NCBI GenBank assembly: GCA_963726105.1
Contig: CAVSBJ010000026.1
Span: 806,001-870,000, forward strand
Direction of reading: 5' to 3'
From: Roseiarcus sp963726105
GTDB lineage: Bacteria > Pseudomonadota > Alphaproteobacteria > Rhizobiales > Beijerinckiaceae
DNA length: 64,000 nt
The number at the start of each line of letters is the position of its first letter. Within the stretch, counting starts at the first letter, position 1. Position numbers and translations under genes: made by a program. Shown in pieces: positions 37,118 through 45,603 of this stretch. The notes beneath the pieces are model-generated. The model saw only the letters and a list, made by a program, of their open reading frames with translations. It had not been told where the DNA came from and searched no databases.

Positions 37118-38242
37118 ATGTCGGTCCAGATTTTCCTATCGGCGGTTTCTGATGAGTTTCGCGACTATCGCGAGCAATTGCGCCACGATCTAACGCGCCC
37201 CGATGTTGAGGTGAAGGTTCAAGAGGATTTTATAGACTTAGGCTCCGTCACTCTCGATAAGCTTGACGTTTATATCGACGCTTGCGACGCGGTTGTTCAC
37301 CTCGTCGGGGACATGACTGGCGCGGCAGCGAACGCCGCGTCGACAACGGCAATCTCGGGAAAATACGTCAACCTCATCGACAAGCTGACGCCGCTCCGTC
37401 TCCCCTTGGAGAACCGGCTCGATATTTCCTACACCCAGTGGGAAGCGTGGCTCGCGCTTTATCATGATAAGCCTTTGCTCATCGCCAAGGCTGATGACAT
37501 CGCGCCGCGCGGGCCCAAATTCGACCCGACCGATGCTTCCCGTGTTGCCCAGCGCGCGCATCTCGATCGGCTGCATGCGGTAGGGCGCTATCCGGGTTGC
37601 ACGTTTACCAGCCCGGATAATCTCGCAAAGCAGATTCTTTCAAGCGTGATTCTCGATCTTTTGGTTAGCGCCGCGCAGTCGGTCACGAGCATCGGTTCCG
37701 TTAAGGAACAACTTAACGCGGCCGTAGCGGGATCGAACGAAACATATGACCGGAGGAGGCTCAAGGATCTCCAAGCGGATCTTCGTCAAATTCAAGCCGT
37801 TATGGTGACAGCAAATGACGATAAGAAAGTCAATATAGAGGTATTTCGTGATTATATTAGGAAAGATACGCTCGCGAGTACCTGGGAGGTTATTCAGAAA
37901 TCATTTGCCGATATATCCGATAAAGTACGTAAACTGCGTCTCGACCTTGAGAAGAAGCAAGCACAGGTCGTTGATGGTGTTGGCTTCAAGAATGCGGGGG
38001 ATTTGCAGGCTGCTTTGCAATATCAAGGAATGCTCTATGAGCGTCTGTCGACGTTTCCAAAGCCGGACACGGACGCGGCCCGCGCACAGCTTGGAACTAC
38101 GGTCGACAAACTTGAAGCACTCCGAGACCAAGTCGTCGGCCTAGAGAGTAGCATAGAGACTTATCTGGATAAGTTCCCTAGCCAGGGCAACCGGCAATCA
38201 GCCGACGCCGTCGTCTCTCAGGCTCGCGAAATCAGGCATTAA
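37118..38242 (+). CDS. DUF4062-type N-terminal domain fused to a coiled coil
   Basis: 374 residues. Residues 1-130 match the DUF4062 pattern seen at the N-terminus of NACHT/STAND and TPR proteins tied to defence: VQIFLSAVSDEFRDYREQLR, then VVHLVGDMTGAA and the SYTQWEAWLAL block. In those proteins an NTPase follows; here residues 195-374 are a helical, heptad-like region (RRLKDLQADLRQIQAV, VRKLRLDLEKKQAQV, VDKLEALRDQVVGLESSIE). No P-loop, membrane helix or nuclease motif is visible. Codon use in the second half is AT-rich compared with the neighbours, suggesting acquisition. Role unknown; a sensor or effector subunit of a defence system is one possibility. Confidence 0.7.
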   Translation: MSVQIFLSAVSDEFRDYREQLRHDLTRPDVEVKVQEDFIDLGSVTLDKLDVYIDACDAVVHLVGDMTGAAANAASTTAISGKYVNLIDKLTPLRLPLENRLDISYTQWEAWLALYHDKPLLIAKADDIAPRGPKFDPTDASRVAQRAHLDRLHAVGRYPGCTFTSPDNLAKQILSSVILDLLVSAAQSVTSIGSVKEQLNAAVAGSNETYDRRRLKDLQADLRQIQAVMVTANDDKKVNIEVFRDYIRKDTLASTWEVIQKSFADISDKVRKLRLDLEKKQAQVVDGVGFKNAGDLQAALQYQGMLYERLSTFPKPDTDAARAQLGTTVDKLEALRDQVVGLESSIETYLDKFPSQGNRQSADAVVSQAREIRH

Positions 38243-38377
38243 GCCACTTCTTTGTCGCGAAGCGTGCGCGGACCTGACAAGACCGCCGCCGGCGATCCCA
38301 CCTAAGAGCGCGCTGCCCTCGATTAATCGCTTCCTTCCTCAGACGGGGAGAAGCGCCCGAATAGATTGGCGTTCGTC

Positions 38378-39808
38378 TCACTCCGCCGCGGCGGCGGCCT
38401 CGCGTTCACGAACCTCGAAGATCTCGAACTCGTCGCTGAGGCCCCGAAGCTGGGAAGATCGCGGGGTCGTCCGGTAGCGGGCCTCGCTGAGCACGCGCCC
38501 AACCTCGGAGCTTTCGATGATCGGCTTGGTCGCCAGGATCGCGGTCGGGTCGGCGAGTTCGTTCACGCGCGAGGCGATGTTGACCGTCTGGCCGAAATAG
38601 TCCTGCCGGTCGTCGAGCATGACGGCGAGGCACGGACCCGAATGCAGGCCGATGTTGAGCGCCAGGTCCTCGCCGCCGCGCGCCTGGTTGATCCCGCGCA
38701 TCGCCTCGCGCATGCGCATCGCCGCCCGCAGCGCCCGGTCGGGCGTCGGGAAGGTCGCCATCACCGCATCGCCGATGGTCTTGACCACCGCGCCGCCCTC
38801 GGCTGAGACCGCCTCGAGCAGTGCGCCGAAGTGGCTGCGCACGAGATCGAAGGCCGCGAGATCGCCGATGCGATCGTAGAGCGCGGTCGAGCCTCTGAGG
38901 TCGGTGAACAGGATGGTCAGGCTCGTGATCTTGAACCGCTGCTCGGGGTCGAACGTGCCGCTGCGGTAGAGATCGCGGAACGCCTGGTTGCTGAGCAGGC
39001 GTGTCGCCGTGAGGAATGGCCGGCGGTTGTTGGTGAGCTTGTTCATCTCGTCGCTATGCAGCCAGATCCCCGGCATCGTCCGGCGTTCGGCCTTGTTTTC
39101 AAACGAGATGCGCGCCGGACCCGGCTGGATTTTCAGCGTGCCGCTGTGGGTATGGGCGTCAGCGAAGACGAGCGACAGATTCCGCCGCTCCTTGGTCTCC
39201 TCCCCTTCGACCTCGAGAAACAGCGACGAGTGGGTGACCGGCTCGAAGACGATCGCAAATCCCTTCGGGACGTTGAGCGACATCGCCGCCTTTTCGCCGC
39301 CTCCGAGCTCCATCGTGTCGAGCGTCACCTTTTGCACAGCGCTTTCGACATCGTCCGGGAACTCATTGCTCGAGCTCCAGAAAATCTGGCGCATGTATTC
39401 GGCGAAGGGGAGCGAATCCGGATCGTGGGCGGCGATGCGGCGAATCCGAGGATTGACCGTGAACGTGACCTCGACCAGCTTGTCGAGCGTCGGCTCGCAA
39501 TCGACCGTGCAGAACGAGCAATAATACTGGGGCTGACTGAGACTCTTCAGCGCCGCGCCCGTCTCGATGACCCCGCCGCACGACGGGCACAACATATTCC
39601 ACGACATGTCGAACAGCCCGAGCCGCGCCGCATGGACGAAGGCGCCGATCGTCTGCTCCTCGTTCAGACCATGCGCTTTCGCATAGGCCAGCGGATTGAT
39701 GCGGTTGAGCGCCCGATCTGGATCCGTCTCAACCGATGTCTTCAGGGCTTCGACCACCGCCGGATCGGCGGTTTGCCGCAAAAGCCCAAACAGTGCTTCG
39801 TCAGCCAT
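38378..39808 (-). CDS. Adenylate/guanylate cyclase with N-terminal zinc-ribbon-like region
   Basis: 476 residues from the ATG at 39808 (GAGGAAA upstream). The C-terminal class III cyclase domain reads TILFTDLRGSTALYDRIGDL and later GGAVVKTIGDAVMATF, with the two metal-binding aspartates. The N-terminal region has MLCPSCGGV and YYCSFC, a four-cysteine zinc-ribbon-like pair, and a central family-5-like sensor domain. Soluble; it should make a cyclic nucleotide second messenger. Converges with the DUF4062 gene. Confidence 0.88.
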   Translation of the reverse strand: MADEALFGLLRQTADPAVVEALKTSVETDPDRALNRINPLAYAKAHGLNEEQTIGAFVHAARLGLFDMSWNMLCPSCGGVIETGAALKSLSQPQYYCSFCTVDCEPTLDKLVEVTFTVNPRIRRIAAHDPDSLPFAEYMRQIFWSSSNEFPDDVESAVQKVTLDTMELGGGEKAAMSLNVPKGFAIVFEPVTHSSLFLEVEGEETKERRNLSLVFADAHTHSGTLKIQPGPARISFENKAERRTMPGIWLHSDEMNKLTNNRRPFLTATRLLSNQAFRDLYRSGTFDPEQRFKITSLTILFTDLRGSTALYDRIGDLAAFDLVRSHFGALLEAVSAEGGAVVKTIGDAVMATFPTPDRALRAAMRMREAMRGINQARGGEDLALNIGLHSGPCLAVMLDDRQDYFGQTVNIASRVNELADPTAILATKPIIESSEVGRVLSEARYRTTPRSSQLRGLSDEFEIFEVREREAAAAAE

Positions 39809-40206
39809 TGCATTTCCTCGAAAGCTGGATTTGCGGCCATCAACATTGGCCGGCCGGCCAGTCAAAAAAAGGGACCGGCGAAATCCCCCTCTATATAGGT
39901 CTGAACCTCGGTTTTGGTAGGGCGAAGCGAGCTCGAGCCAAGCCCACCTGACGCAGCGTTGCTGCTAAACGATACAAGAGAACGAAGCAAGAACGTTTTC
40001 TCTATCCAGAGCGAGAGAGCGCGCGCAATACCCCGACGGCGTGCAGGGCGCGCCACGAAACTTGCGGTCAAATCGACGCTCGGATTTTGCGCGTCGCCTT
40101 CAGCTGCGGGAGATCGACATTCGCCTTCGGCCCTGGGAGCGTCCGCGCCCCGGATTGGCCGGTGTCGAAGCGTCGAACCGGTCTATCGCCCCGCCCATTC
40201 CACGCC
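39809..40206. other. Intergenic region without a supported gene
   Basis: 398 bases between two minus-strand genes. Promoter elements for the cyclase must lie at its left; nothing else stands out. Confidence 0.45.
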
Positions 40207-40404
40207 CTACCGGGAGCGCTTTTGCGACAGATATCGCTCGAGGTAGCGCCGTCCGATCTGCTCGCCCTTGTAGCCGAGACCGGCGCCGATGAGAGCGGCG
40301 GCGATGAGGACCCAAGGGCTGGACGAATAGATCGCGCAGACGCCCGCGAGGATCGCGGCGCCGGCCAACACCACCCAGGTCGTAAACTCGGACGAACCTG
40401 TCAT
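40207..40404 (-). CDS. Small two-helix membrane protein
   Basis: 65 residues with two hydrophobic helices (WVVLAGAAILAGVCAIY and WVLIAAALIGAGLGY) and a basic C-terminus ending SQKRSR. The membrane pattern and clean start support it as a real gene. Function unknown. Confidence 0.6.
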   Translation of the reverse strand: MTGSSEFTTWVVLAGAAILAGVCAIYSSSPWVLIAAALIGAGLGYKGEQIGRRYLERYLSQKRSR

Positions 40405-40701
40405 TGCCCTTTGCCGATGGCGTCACGTGCGCGGGCCGGCCAAAGGGAAAGTTCAAACCCGAAAGCCGCGCACGCCCCGTCATTATGGAGCTGCCGACCG
40501 GAGATGGATAGATCTGGGTCGCGCATCGCTCGGGATGCTTATAACCCGCGCGGGGCTCTCGTCTCTACCATTTGCACGCTTCCGGGGGCTGCCAGCGAGG
40601 GCGCTGGGGCGCACAAATAAAACAAGGCGGCGGAATGAACCGTCGCCTTGTTTGGCCATCAGGCGTGCACCGCCCCTAATGGCGCACCACTCGAAAAAGC
40701 G
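40405..40701. other. Intergenic region with one terminator
   Basis: 297 bases. The only clear structure is the terminator hairpin at 40614-40653 for the minus-strand PRC-barrel gene. Confidence 0.5.
40614..40653 (-). terminator. Intrinsic terminator of the PRC-barrel gene
   Basis: aaacaaggcggcg (40620-40632) pairs with cgtcgccttgttt (40641-40653) with one mismatch and an 8-base loop; on the minus strand a T-rich tract follows. Confidence 0.8.
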
Positions 40702-41082
40702 TCAAAGCGGGCCTGGAGTGCTCCAGTAGGGGCCGACGCCATAGTAATCGTGGAGCTTGCCCTCATATTCGGGATCGCCCCAGGCCGGGTCCGTGCCGAC
40801 CGGATAGGACGGCGCATCCCTAAGCTGATTCTCATCGATCTCAACGACATAACCGCCGAGGTTCGTGTTGTATCGCAATAGAGACCAGGGCAGCGGGTGA
40901 TAAGAGCTCCCCACTCCGAGAAATCCGCCGAAGGACAGGATGGCGTAGGCCACCTGGCCGGTTTGCTTGTCGATCATCAGGTCGTGAACCGAACCCAGGC
41001 GGTCGCCTCCGGTGTTGAAGACGTCGGTGCCTTGGACTTTGTCGGCAGCAATCAGAGTCGTTGTTTCGCGGACGGCGTCCAT
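40702..41082 (-). CDS. PRC-barrel domain-containing protein
   Basis: 126 residues from the ATG at 41082 (AGGAGAA upstream). The PRC barrel starts at LIAADKVQGTDVFNTGGDRL, then GSVHDLMIDKQTGQVAYAIL, followed by FGGFLGVGSSYHPLPW. The C-terminus is tyrosine-rich and ends YWSTPGPL. PRC-barrel proteins of this kind are common stress or cell-envelope proteins in Rhizobiales; no precise role is assigned. Confidence 0.88.
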   Translation of the reverse strand: MDAVRETTTLIAADKVQGTDVFNTGGDRLGSVHDLMIDKQTGQVAYAILSFGGFLGVGSSYHPLPWSLLRYNTNLGGYVVEIDENQLRDAPSYPVGTDPAWGDPEYEGKLHDYYGVGPYWSTPGPL

Positions 41083-41186
41083 AAGGAATTCTCCTTGGCT
41101 GTTGTCCGAGGAGAAAACGCCAACGCGAGTCTGAATGTTCCCGCGGGCCGCCTTTTGATCCGCGCGCCCGCCGTGGACTCCCGTTC

Positions 41187-41372
41187 TTAGACCAGATTGA
41201 TCGCGACCGATTTCGTCTCGATGTAGTGCTCCATCACTTCCTTGCCCATCTCGCGGCCCCAGCCGGATTGCTTGAACCCGCCGAACGGCCAGGCGGGGTG
41301 GCCGTAATTGTGGGTGTTGACGCAGATGGCGCCCGCCTTCATCTTGCGCGCAAAGCGAATGGGCGACCTTCA
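41187..41372 (-). pseudogene. C-terminal fragment of an aldehyde dehydrogenase
   Basis: About 60 codons ending in TAA read RFARKMKAGAICVNTHN and then FGGFKQSGWGREMGKE, followed by ETKSVAINLV. This is the end of the ALDH superfamily fold, including the oligomerisation strand. Homology stops abruptly near 41372 and the catalytic cysteine region is missing. A truncated gene left by deletion or rearrangement. Confidence 0.8.
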
Positions 41373-41416
41373 AGACTGGGGATAGAGACCTTCGCTGCCG
41401 CTTTGGGCGCGCCACC

Positions 41417-41473
41417 TCAAGCCGCCTTGCGCCGCACGACTTCAAGTTTGAAGAGCGGAAATTCCCTCCTACC
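41417..41473 (-). pseudogene. Tail fragment of a glutathione S-transferase
   Basis: A short frame ending in TGA reads EFPLFKLEVVRRKAA, closely matching the end of the intact GST gene about 1.1 kb away (EIPLFHAEVARRKAA). The DNA is also alignable. Together with the ALDH fragment it marks a rearrangement scar. Confidence 0.65.
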
Positions 41474-41679
41474 GGGATCAAGTTGAGGCATGAGCGGCGC
41501 CAGGCATCGCTATATCCAGACAATACATCGCGTGGCAGCGAGCGTTCAGACAGCCCATTCGCTGGTCATGCACAACTATTCAACGACGTTGCGTCGACGT
41601 CATCCTGTTGCTCTAGCCTGCCGGAAGCCGCGGACTTCTTAGGATTAAGCGCGTTACGCAGGGAAACACCAAGCGTGTG

Positions 41680-41707
41680 TTGACAATCGATCGGTTGTCC
41701 TTATAAA
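41680..41707 (+). promoter_or_regulatory. Sigma-70-type promoter of the PEP-CTERM gene
   Basis: TTGACA (41680-41685), 16-base spacer, TATAAA (41702-41707), 39 bases before the ATG at 41747. One of the clearest promoters in the window. Confidence 0.7.
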
Positions 41708-41746
41708 CCCCTTCCGACGACCGTTATAATTTACCGGGGTACAGTG

Positions 41747-42457
41747 ATGAAAATTGGGGCATTAGCAGGCGCTTTCGCATTGGCCGGAGTTTTTGCGATT
41801 CCGGGCAGCGCGCACGCGACGCTGCATGGGTTTTGCAATACGTCGGACACCGGGTGCGTGGACAATGGGACCAACACGCCGACGACTCTGAACCCACCCG
41901 ATTTCGGGTTCTCGGCGGGCGGTCATTCCGCCACCGGCAACCTCATGATCGACATTTTGGTGCCCGACACCATTTCGAGCCCGTCAACGACCTACACAAT
42001 TTCCGGTCCGTTGGTCGGAGCGTCGACTTTCACCGCCTCGTTGTTCTCGGCGACGGCCTGGACGTCCGGAGCGCTCGACCACTATCTCGGCATTTCGGCG
42101 AGTCCAAACAACCCGATCGGCGCCTATCTTCCTTCCGCGCAGGCCTACCAGCCAAGCGCCACCGGGTTCTTCGTCTATGCCGCCGACCTTGGAACCCAGA
42201 CCCTTCCTTCCAACAGCGGGGCCTCGAACAGCGACCTGTTGACCCTCGACAAAGGTCTCTTGCAGGGTTCTTACGTGGTCGCCTTCCTCCATACGTCGGA
42301 TGCAACCGCAAACAGCGGCGCGATCTTCGAAACAGGGGGCATATCGCCCGTGCCTGAGCCCTCGACCTGGGCGATGCTGCTCCTGGGCTTCGCTGGCCTC
42401 GGCTTTGCCGGCTATCGCAAGGCTCGCAGCGTCCGCGCGGTGGCGTCGGCCGCCTGA
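41747..42457 (+). CDS. PEP-CTERM sorting-domain protein
   Basis: 236 residues. A signal peptide (LAGAFALAGVFAIPGSAHA) precedes a Ser/Thr/Gly-rich extracellular body. The C-terminus has PVPEPSTWAMLLLGFAGLGF followed by AGYRKARS, a complete PEP-CTERM: the motif, a helix and a basic tail. Such proteins are processed by exosortase and linked to exopolysaccharide or biofilm matrix; no exosortase is in this window. A strong promoter and terminator bracket the gene. Confidence 0.92.
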   Translation: MKIGALAGAFALAGVFAIPGSAHATLHGFCNTSDTGCVDNGTNTPTTLNPPDFGFSAGGHSATGNLMIDILVPDTISSPSTTYTISGPLVGASTFTASLFSATAWTSGALDHYLGISASPNNPIGAYLPSAQAYQPSATGFFVYAADLGTQTLPSNSGASNSDLLTLDKGLLQGSYVVAFLHTSDATANSGAIFETGGISPVPEPSTWAMLLLGFAGLGFAGYRKARSVRAVASAA

Positions 42458-42481
42458 TCGAGGGGATCAAACGACGTTCGA

Positions 42482-42511
42482 AGGGCCGCCGCTTGGCGGC
42501 CCTTTCTTTTT
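42482..42511 (+). terminator. Intrinsic terminator of the PEP-CTERM gene
   Basis: agggccgcc (42482-42490) pairs with ggcggccct (42495-42503) around gctt, followed by ttctttttg. Confidence 0.9.
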
Positions 42512-42533
42512 GTGGGCGTTAGCCCTGCGCGCT

Positions 42534-43181
42534 TCACGCCGCCTTGCGCCGCGCGACCTCCGCGTGGAACAGCGGAATTTCCGTCGCCAAGGCCGCGGCG
42601 ACGCTCGGCCTCGCCCGCATGCGCTCGAGGTAGGCTTTCACGTTGGGATAGGCGGAGAGATCGATCTCCGGCGTCGCGCGCGTCCAGTTCAGGACCGTCG
42701 TCAGATAGCCGTCGGCGACGCTGAAGCGCTCGAGCAGGAATTCCCGGTCCTTCAACTGGGCGTCGAGATAGGCGAGGCGAGGCGCGTATTTGCTGAGCGT
42801 CCAGGCCTTCACCTCGCGCGGCGTCTTGTCGCCGAGCAGCGGCGTCATGAGCTCCTTGTGCAGTTCGGCGCTGATGAAGCTCAGCCATTGGCGAAGCTTC
42901 GCCCGCCCGACGCGATCTGAGGCCGGCGGCGCAAGCTGAGCCTCCGGGTGTTGCTCGGCGATATATTGCAGGATGGCGGAATTCTCGGTCAGCACGGTTC
43001 CGTCGTCGAGCCTCAGCGCCGGCACGTAACCGAGCGGATTGATGGCGCGATAGTCGTCGTGGGTCGCGAGGACGCGCCCGGCGTGGGTGTCGACCTCGAT
43101 GAGATTGATGGCGGCGCCGGCTTCGGCGAGCGCAATCCGCGCCGACATCGAGCAGGCGAGCGGGGCGAAATAGAGCTCCAT
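42534..43181 (-). CDS. Glutathione S-transferase
   Basis: 215 residues from the ATG at 43181 (GGAGGAAT upstream). The thioredoxin-like domain has the SMSARIALAEAG helix, YVPALRLDDG with the cis-proline, and TENSAILQYIAE for glutathione binding; the all-helical C-domain follows. Close to bacterial beta-class/GstA proteins. Divergently transcribed from a TetR regulator 68 bases away, which probably controls it. Confidence 0.93.
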   Translation of the reverse strand: MELYFAPLACSMSARIALAEAGAAINLIEVDTHAGRVLATHDDYRAINPLGYVPALRLDDGTVLTENSAILQYIAEQHPEAQLAPPASDRVGRAKLRQWLSFISAELHKELMTPLLGDKTPREVKAWTLSKYAPRLAYLDAQLKDREFLLERFSVADGYLTTVLNWTRATPEIDLSAYPNVKAYLERMRARPSVAAALATEIPLFHAEVARRKAA

Positions 43182-43238
43182 GGGATTCCTCCTTTGCAAT
43201 TTTCGTACTGTTCCGCATACAATAGCCTCGGTCAAGAG

Positions 43239-43260
43239 TTTTGTCCAACATGGTACAAAA
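43239..43260 (+). promoter_or_regulatory. Candidate TetR operator overlapping the regulator start
   Basis: ttttgt-N10-acaaaa is a 22-base near-palindrome (43239-43260) covering the ATG of the TetR gene in the divergent GST/TetR intergenic region. Autoregulation is plausible. Confidence 0.4.
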
Positions 43261-43897
43261 AACAACGCGTCCCGCTCCCAAGGCCGCGACACGCGGGCGC
43301 GGACGTCCCCGCGCCTTCGAAGCCGAGACGGCGCTCGGGCAGGCGATGGAGGTGTTCTGGAGCGACGGCTTCGCCGCCACCTCGCTCGACGACATCAGCG
43401 CGGCGACCGGCCTGAACCGGCCGAGCCTGTACGGGGCCTTCGGCGACAAGCGCGCGCTCTATCTGCAGGCTTACGGCCAGTACCGAAAGCGCATGAACGA
43501 GTCGTTCGCGCCCCTGTTTGCAGCGCGCGAGCCGCTGCGGGTCAAGTTGAGGCGCATTCTCACCGCCGCGCTCGATCTTTACCTGAGCGGCGCGGACGGC
43601 CCGCGCGGCTGCTTCACGGTGCTCAGCGCCGCCTCCGAGGCGATCGCCGATCCGGATCTTCATGAGCTCGTCGGCGAGGCGATCGACGGCACGGATCGCG
43701 CGTTCGGGCGCCTGTTCGCCGACGCCCGTGCGACGGGCGAATTGCCCGAGAGCGCCGATCCGCGCCGGCTCGCGCGCATGGCGTCCGCGACCATCCACAC
43801 GCTCTCGATCCGTGCCCGCGCCCGCATTCCGCGCGAGGAAATCGTGCCGATCATCGACGATGCGGTCGTGACGATCTGCGGGGCCGAAAGGGAGTAG
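43250..43897 (+). CDS. TetR/AcrR family transcriptional regulator
   Basis: 215 residues from the ATG at 43250. The HTH reads TSLDDISAATGLNRPSLYGAF within an N-terminal DNA-binding domain that starts RGRPRAFEAETALGQAMEVF. The C-terminal ligand domain is of the AefR/TetR_C type with PRGCFTVLSAASEA. Divergent from GST and upstream of a VOC gene whose promoter holds a palindrome; both are likely targets. Confidence 0.9.
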   Translation: MVQKTTRPAPKAATRGRGRPRAFEAETALGQAMEVFWSDGFAATSLDDISAATGLNRPSLYGAFGDKRALYLQAYGQYRKRMNESFAPLFAAREPLRVKLRRILTAALDLYLSGADGPRGCFTVLSAASEAIADPDLHELVGEAIDGTDRAFGRLFADARATGELPESADPRRLARMASATIHTLSIRARARIPREEIVPIIDDAVVTICGAERE

Positions 43898-43946
43898 ACG
43901 CCCGAAGGGTCGTCACTTTTGCGGGGAAGGGCGCGGTTTTGGCGCT

Positions 43947-43975
43947 TGACAGCATACCAACTGATCGGTATGTCA
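43947..43975 (+). promoter_or_regulatory. Palindromic operator overlapping a TTGACA promoter
   Basis: The stretch tgacagcatacc-aactgat-cggtatgtca has symmetric atacc/ggtat arms with outer tgac/gtca. TTGACA of the candidate -35 box is at 43946. An operator over the promoter of the VOC gene suggests repression by the adjacent TetR protein. Confidence 0.5.
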
Positions 43976-44053
43976 CCTCGCCAGAAAGCCCGCCCGATCG
44001 CTGAAGCGGAACACCCGGCGCCTGAACGCGTTGGCCCACGGAGGATATGACCC

Positions 44054-44530
44054 ATGACCGAGCAAAAAATCACGCCCTGTCTCTGGTTCGACTTCACCGC
44101 CGAAGAGGCGGTCGCTCACTACCTGTCGATCTTTCCCGGGAGCCGCATTCTGTCGACGGCGCGCTACGGCGAGTTCGCTGGGGCGCGGAAAGGCGCCGTG
44201 ATGACGATCTTGTTTGAGATCGATGGACAGCGTCTGCTGGCGCTGAATGGCGGCCCGCAATACAAGTTCACACCAGCGCTGTCGCTCATGGTCAATTGCG
44301 ACAACCAGGCTGAAATCGACGCGCTGTGGGAGAAGCTTGCCGAGGGTGGCGAGCATGTCCAGTGCGGCTGGCTCACCGACAAGTTCGGCGTCTCCTGGCA
44401 AATCGTGCCCCGCGCCCTGCCCGAGCTGCCGGGTGGCGCCGCTGATCGCACCGATCGCGTCATGCACGCCGTCATGGGCATGAAGAAGCTCGACATCGCG
44501 CAAATGGAAGAGGCCGCTTCGCCGAACTAG
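44054..44530 (+). CDS. VOC family protein (PhnB/DUF-type glyoxalase fold)
   Basis: 158 residues. MTEQKITPCLWFDFTAEEAV opens the 3-demethylubiquinone-9 methyltransferase-like VOC family; ALNGGPQYKFTPALSLMVNC and WLTDKFGVSWQIVPRAL are further hallmarks. Despite the family name these are not methyltransferases and most have unknown function. Probably controlled by the operator at 43947-43975. Confidence 0.88.
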   Translation: MTEQKITPCLWFDFTAEEAVAHYLSIFPGSRILSTARYGEFAGARKGAVMTILFEIDGQRLLALNGGPQYKFTPALSLMVNCDNQAEIDALWEKLAEGGEHVQCGWLTDKFGVSWQIVPRALPELPGGAADRTDRVMHAVMGMKKLDIAQMEEAASPN

Positions 44531-44620
44531 GCGCCAGGCGTAACCGTTGAACTTCTCGGCCCGGCGCCGAAGGCGGGCTTCCGGAAACCAAAACGCCCGA
44601 TGCGATGGAGGAGGAGCGGC

Positions 44621-45592
44621 ATGGCCAGCGACGTGTTCGCCTTCTACGCCACCCACTCTCCGATGACCGATCCCGGCGAAGCGAGCGCGCTCATCGAAGC
44701 GCTCCCCGATGATATCGCCGCCTTGACCCGCGTCATCCAGGGTCTCGGAATTTATGACGTGGTCGCGCGCGATTTTTACGGCTTCGAGCCTCCGGCAAAT
44801 CGCCTGGGCGAAATCCATTTGCGCCCGATCGCCGATCGCCTCGCACGCATCATCGAACTCGATGACCGGCCTTTGCATGTCGCGAGGGAGCCGGCCTATC
44901 GGGTGCTCGGGCGCTGCAATTCTTTTGCGCTTGCGCTCGTGACGATGCTGCGCGCCAAAGGCGTGCCGGCGCGTTCGCGTTGCGGGTTCGCCGCCTATTT
45001 CAATCCGCCGAATTTCGAAGACCATTGGGTGTGCGAATATTGGGATGCGCATGACCGCCGATGGCGCCTGGCGGACTCGCAGATCGATGACGTCTGGCGG
45101 CAACGCCTCAACATCCGGTTCGATACGCTCGATCTGCCTCGAACGCAGTTTCTGACAGCGTCGGAGGCCTGGCGCCGATGCAGCAGCGGCGAAGCGGATG
45201 AGCAGCAGTTTGGCATATCCTTCGCGAGCCTTCGCGGCCTGTGGTTCGTCGCCAGCAGCCTTGTGCGCGACTTGGCGGCGCTGAACACAATGGAGATGGC
45301 GCCCTGGGACGTATGGGGCGCGCAGCCGCAGCCAGAAGAGGAATTCGACCGCGCGTTTTTCGATGAGCTGGCGGCGCTGACGCGCGAAACTGAGATCACA
45401 TTCGCCGGGCTGCGGCGCCGTTACGACGAGGACGACCGCCTGCGTGTGCCGCCGACCGTCTTCAACGCGCTCAATCGACGCCCTGAAGCGATCAATCGGC
45501 CGTCACATTCGAGGCCGACAATGGCGTCTGCTGCGGCGCGGTGTCACGACGAAGGCGACAGTCAATTACGTCAGGCGTCCGCGCCGCTTTGA
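44621..45592 (+). CDS. Transglutaminase-like (cysteine protease fold) protein
   Basis: 323 residues from the ATG at 44621 (GGAGGAGGAG upstream). The catalytic Cys, His and Asp lie in order in GRCNSFALALVTMLRAKGV, FEDHWVCEYWD and RWRLADSQ. The rest is mainly helical. Some relatives process peptides or amides, and no substrate is known here. The next gene starts 11 bases after its stop. Confidence 0.8.
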   Translation: MASDVFAFYATHSPMTDPGEASALIEALPDDIAALTRVIQGLGIYDVVARDFYGFEPPANRLGEIHLRPIADRLARIIELDDRPLHVAREPAYRVLGRCNSFALALVTMLRAKGVPARSRCGFAAYFNPPNFEDHWVCEYWDAHDRRWRLADSQIDDVWRQRLNIRFDTLDLPRTQFLTASEAWRRCSSGEADEQQFGISFASLRGLWFVASSLVRDLAALNTMEMAPWDVWGAQPQPEEEFDRAFFDELAALTRETEITFAGLRRRYDEDDRLRVPPTVFNALNRRPEAINRPSHSRPTMASAAARCHDEGDSQLRQASAPL

Positions 45593-45603
45593 AGGAGGAA
45601 ACC

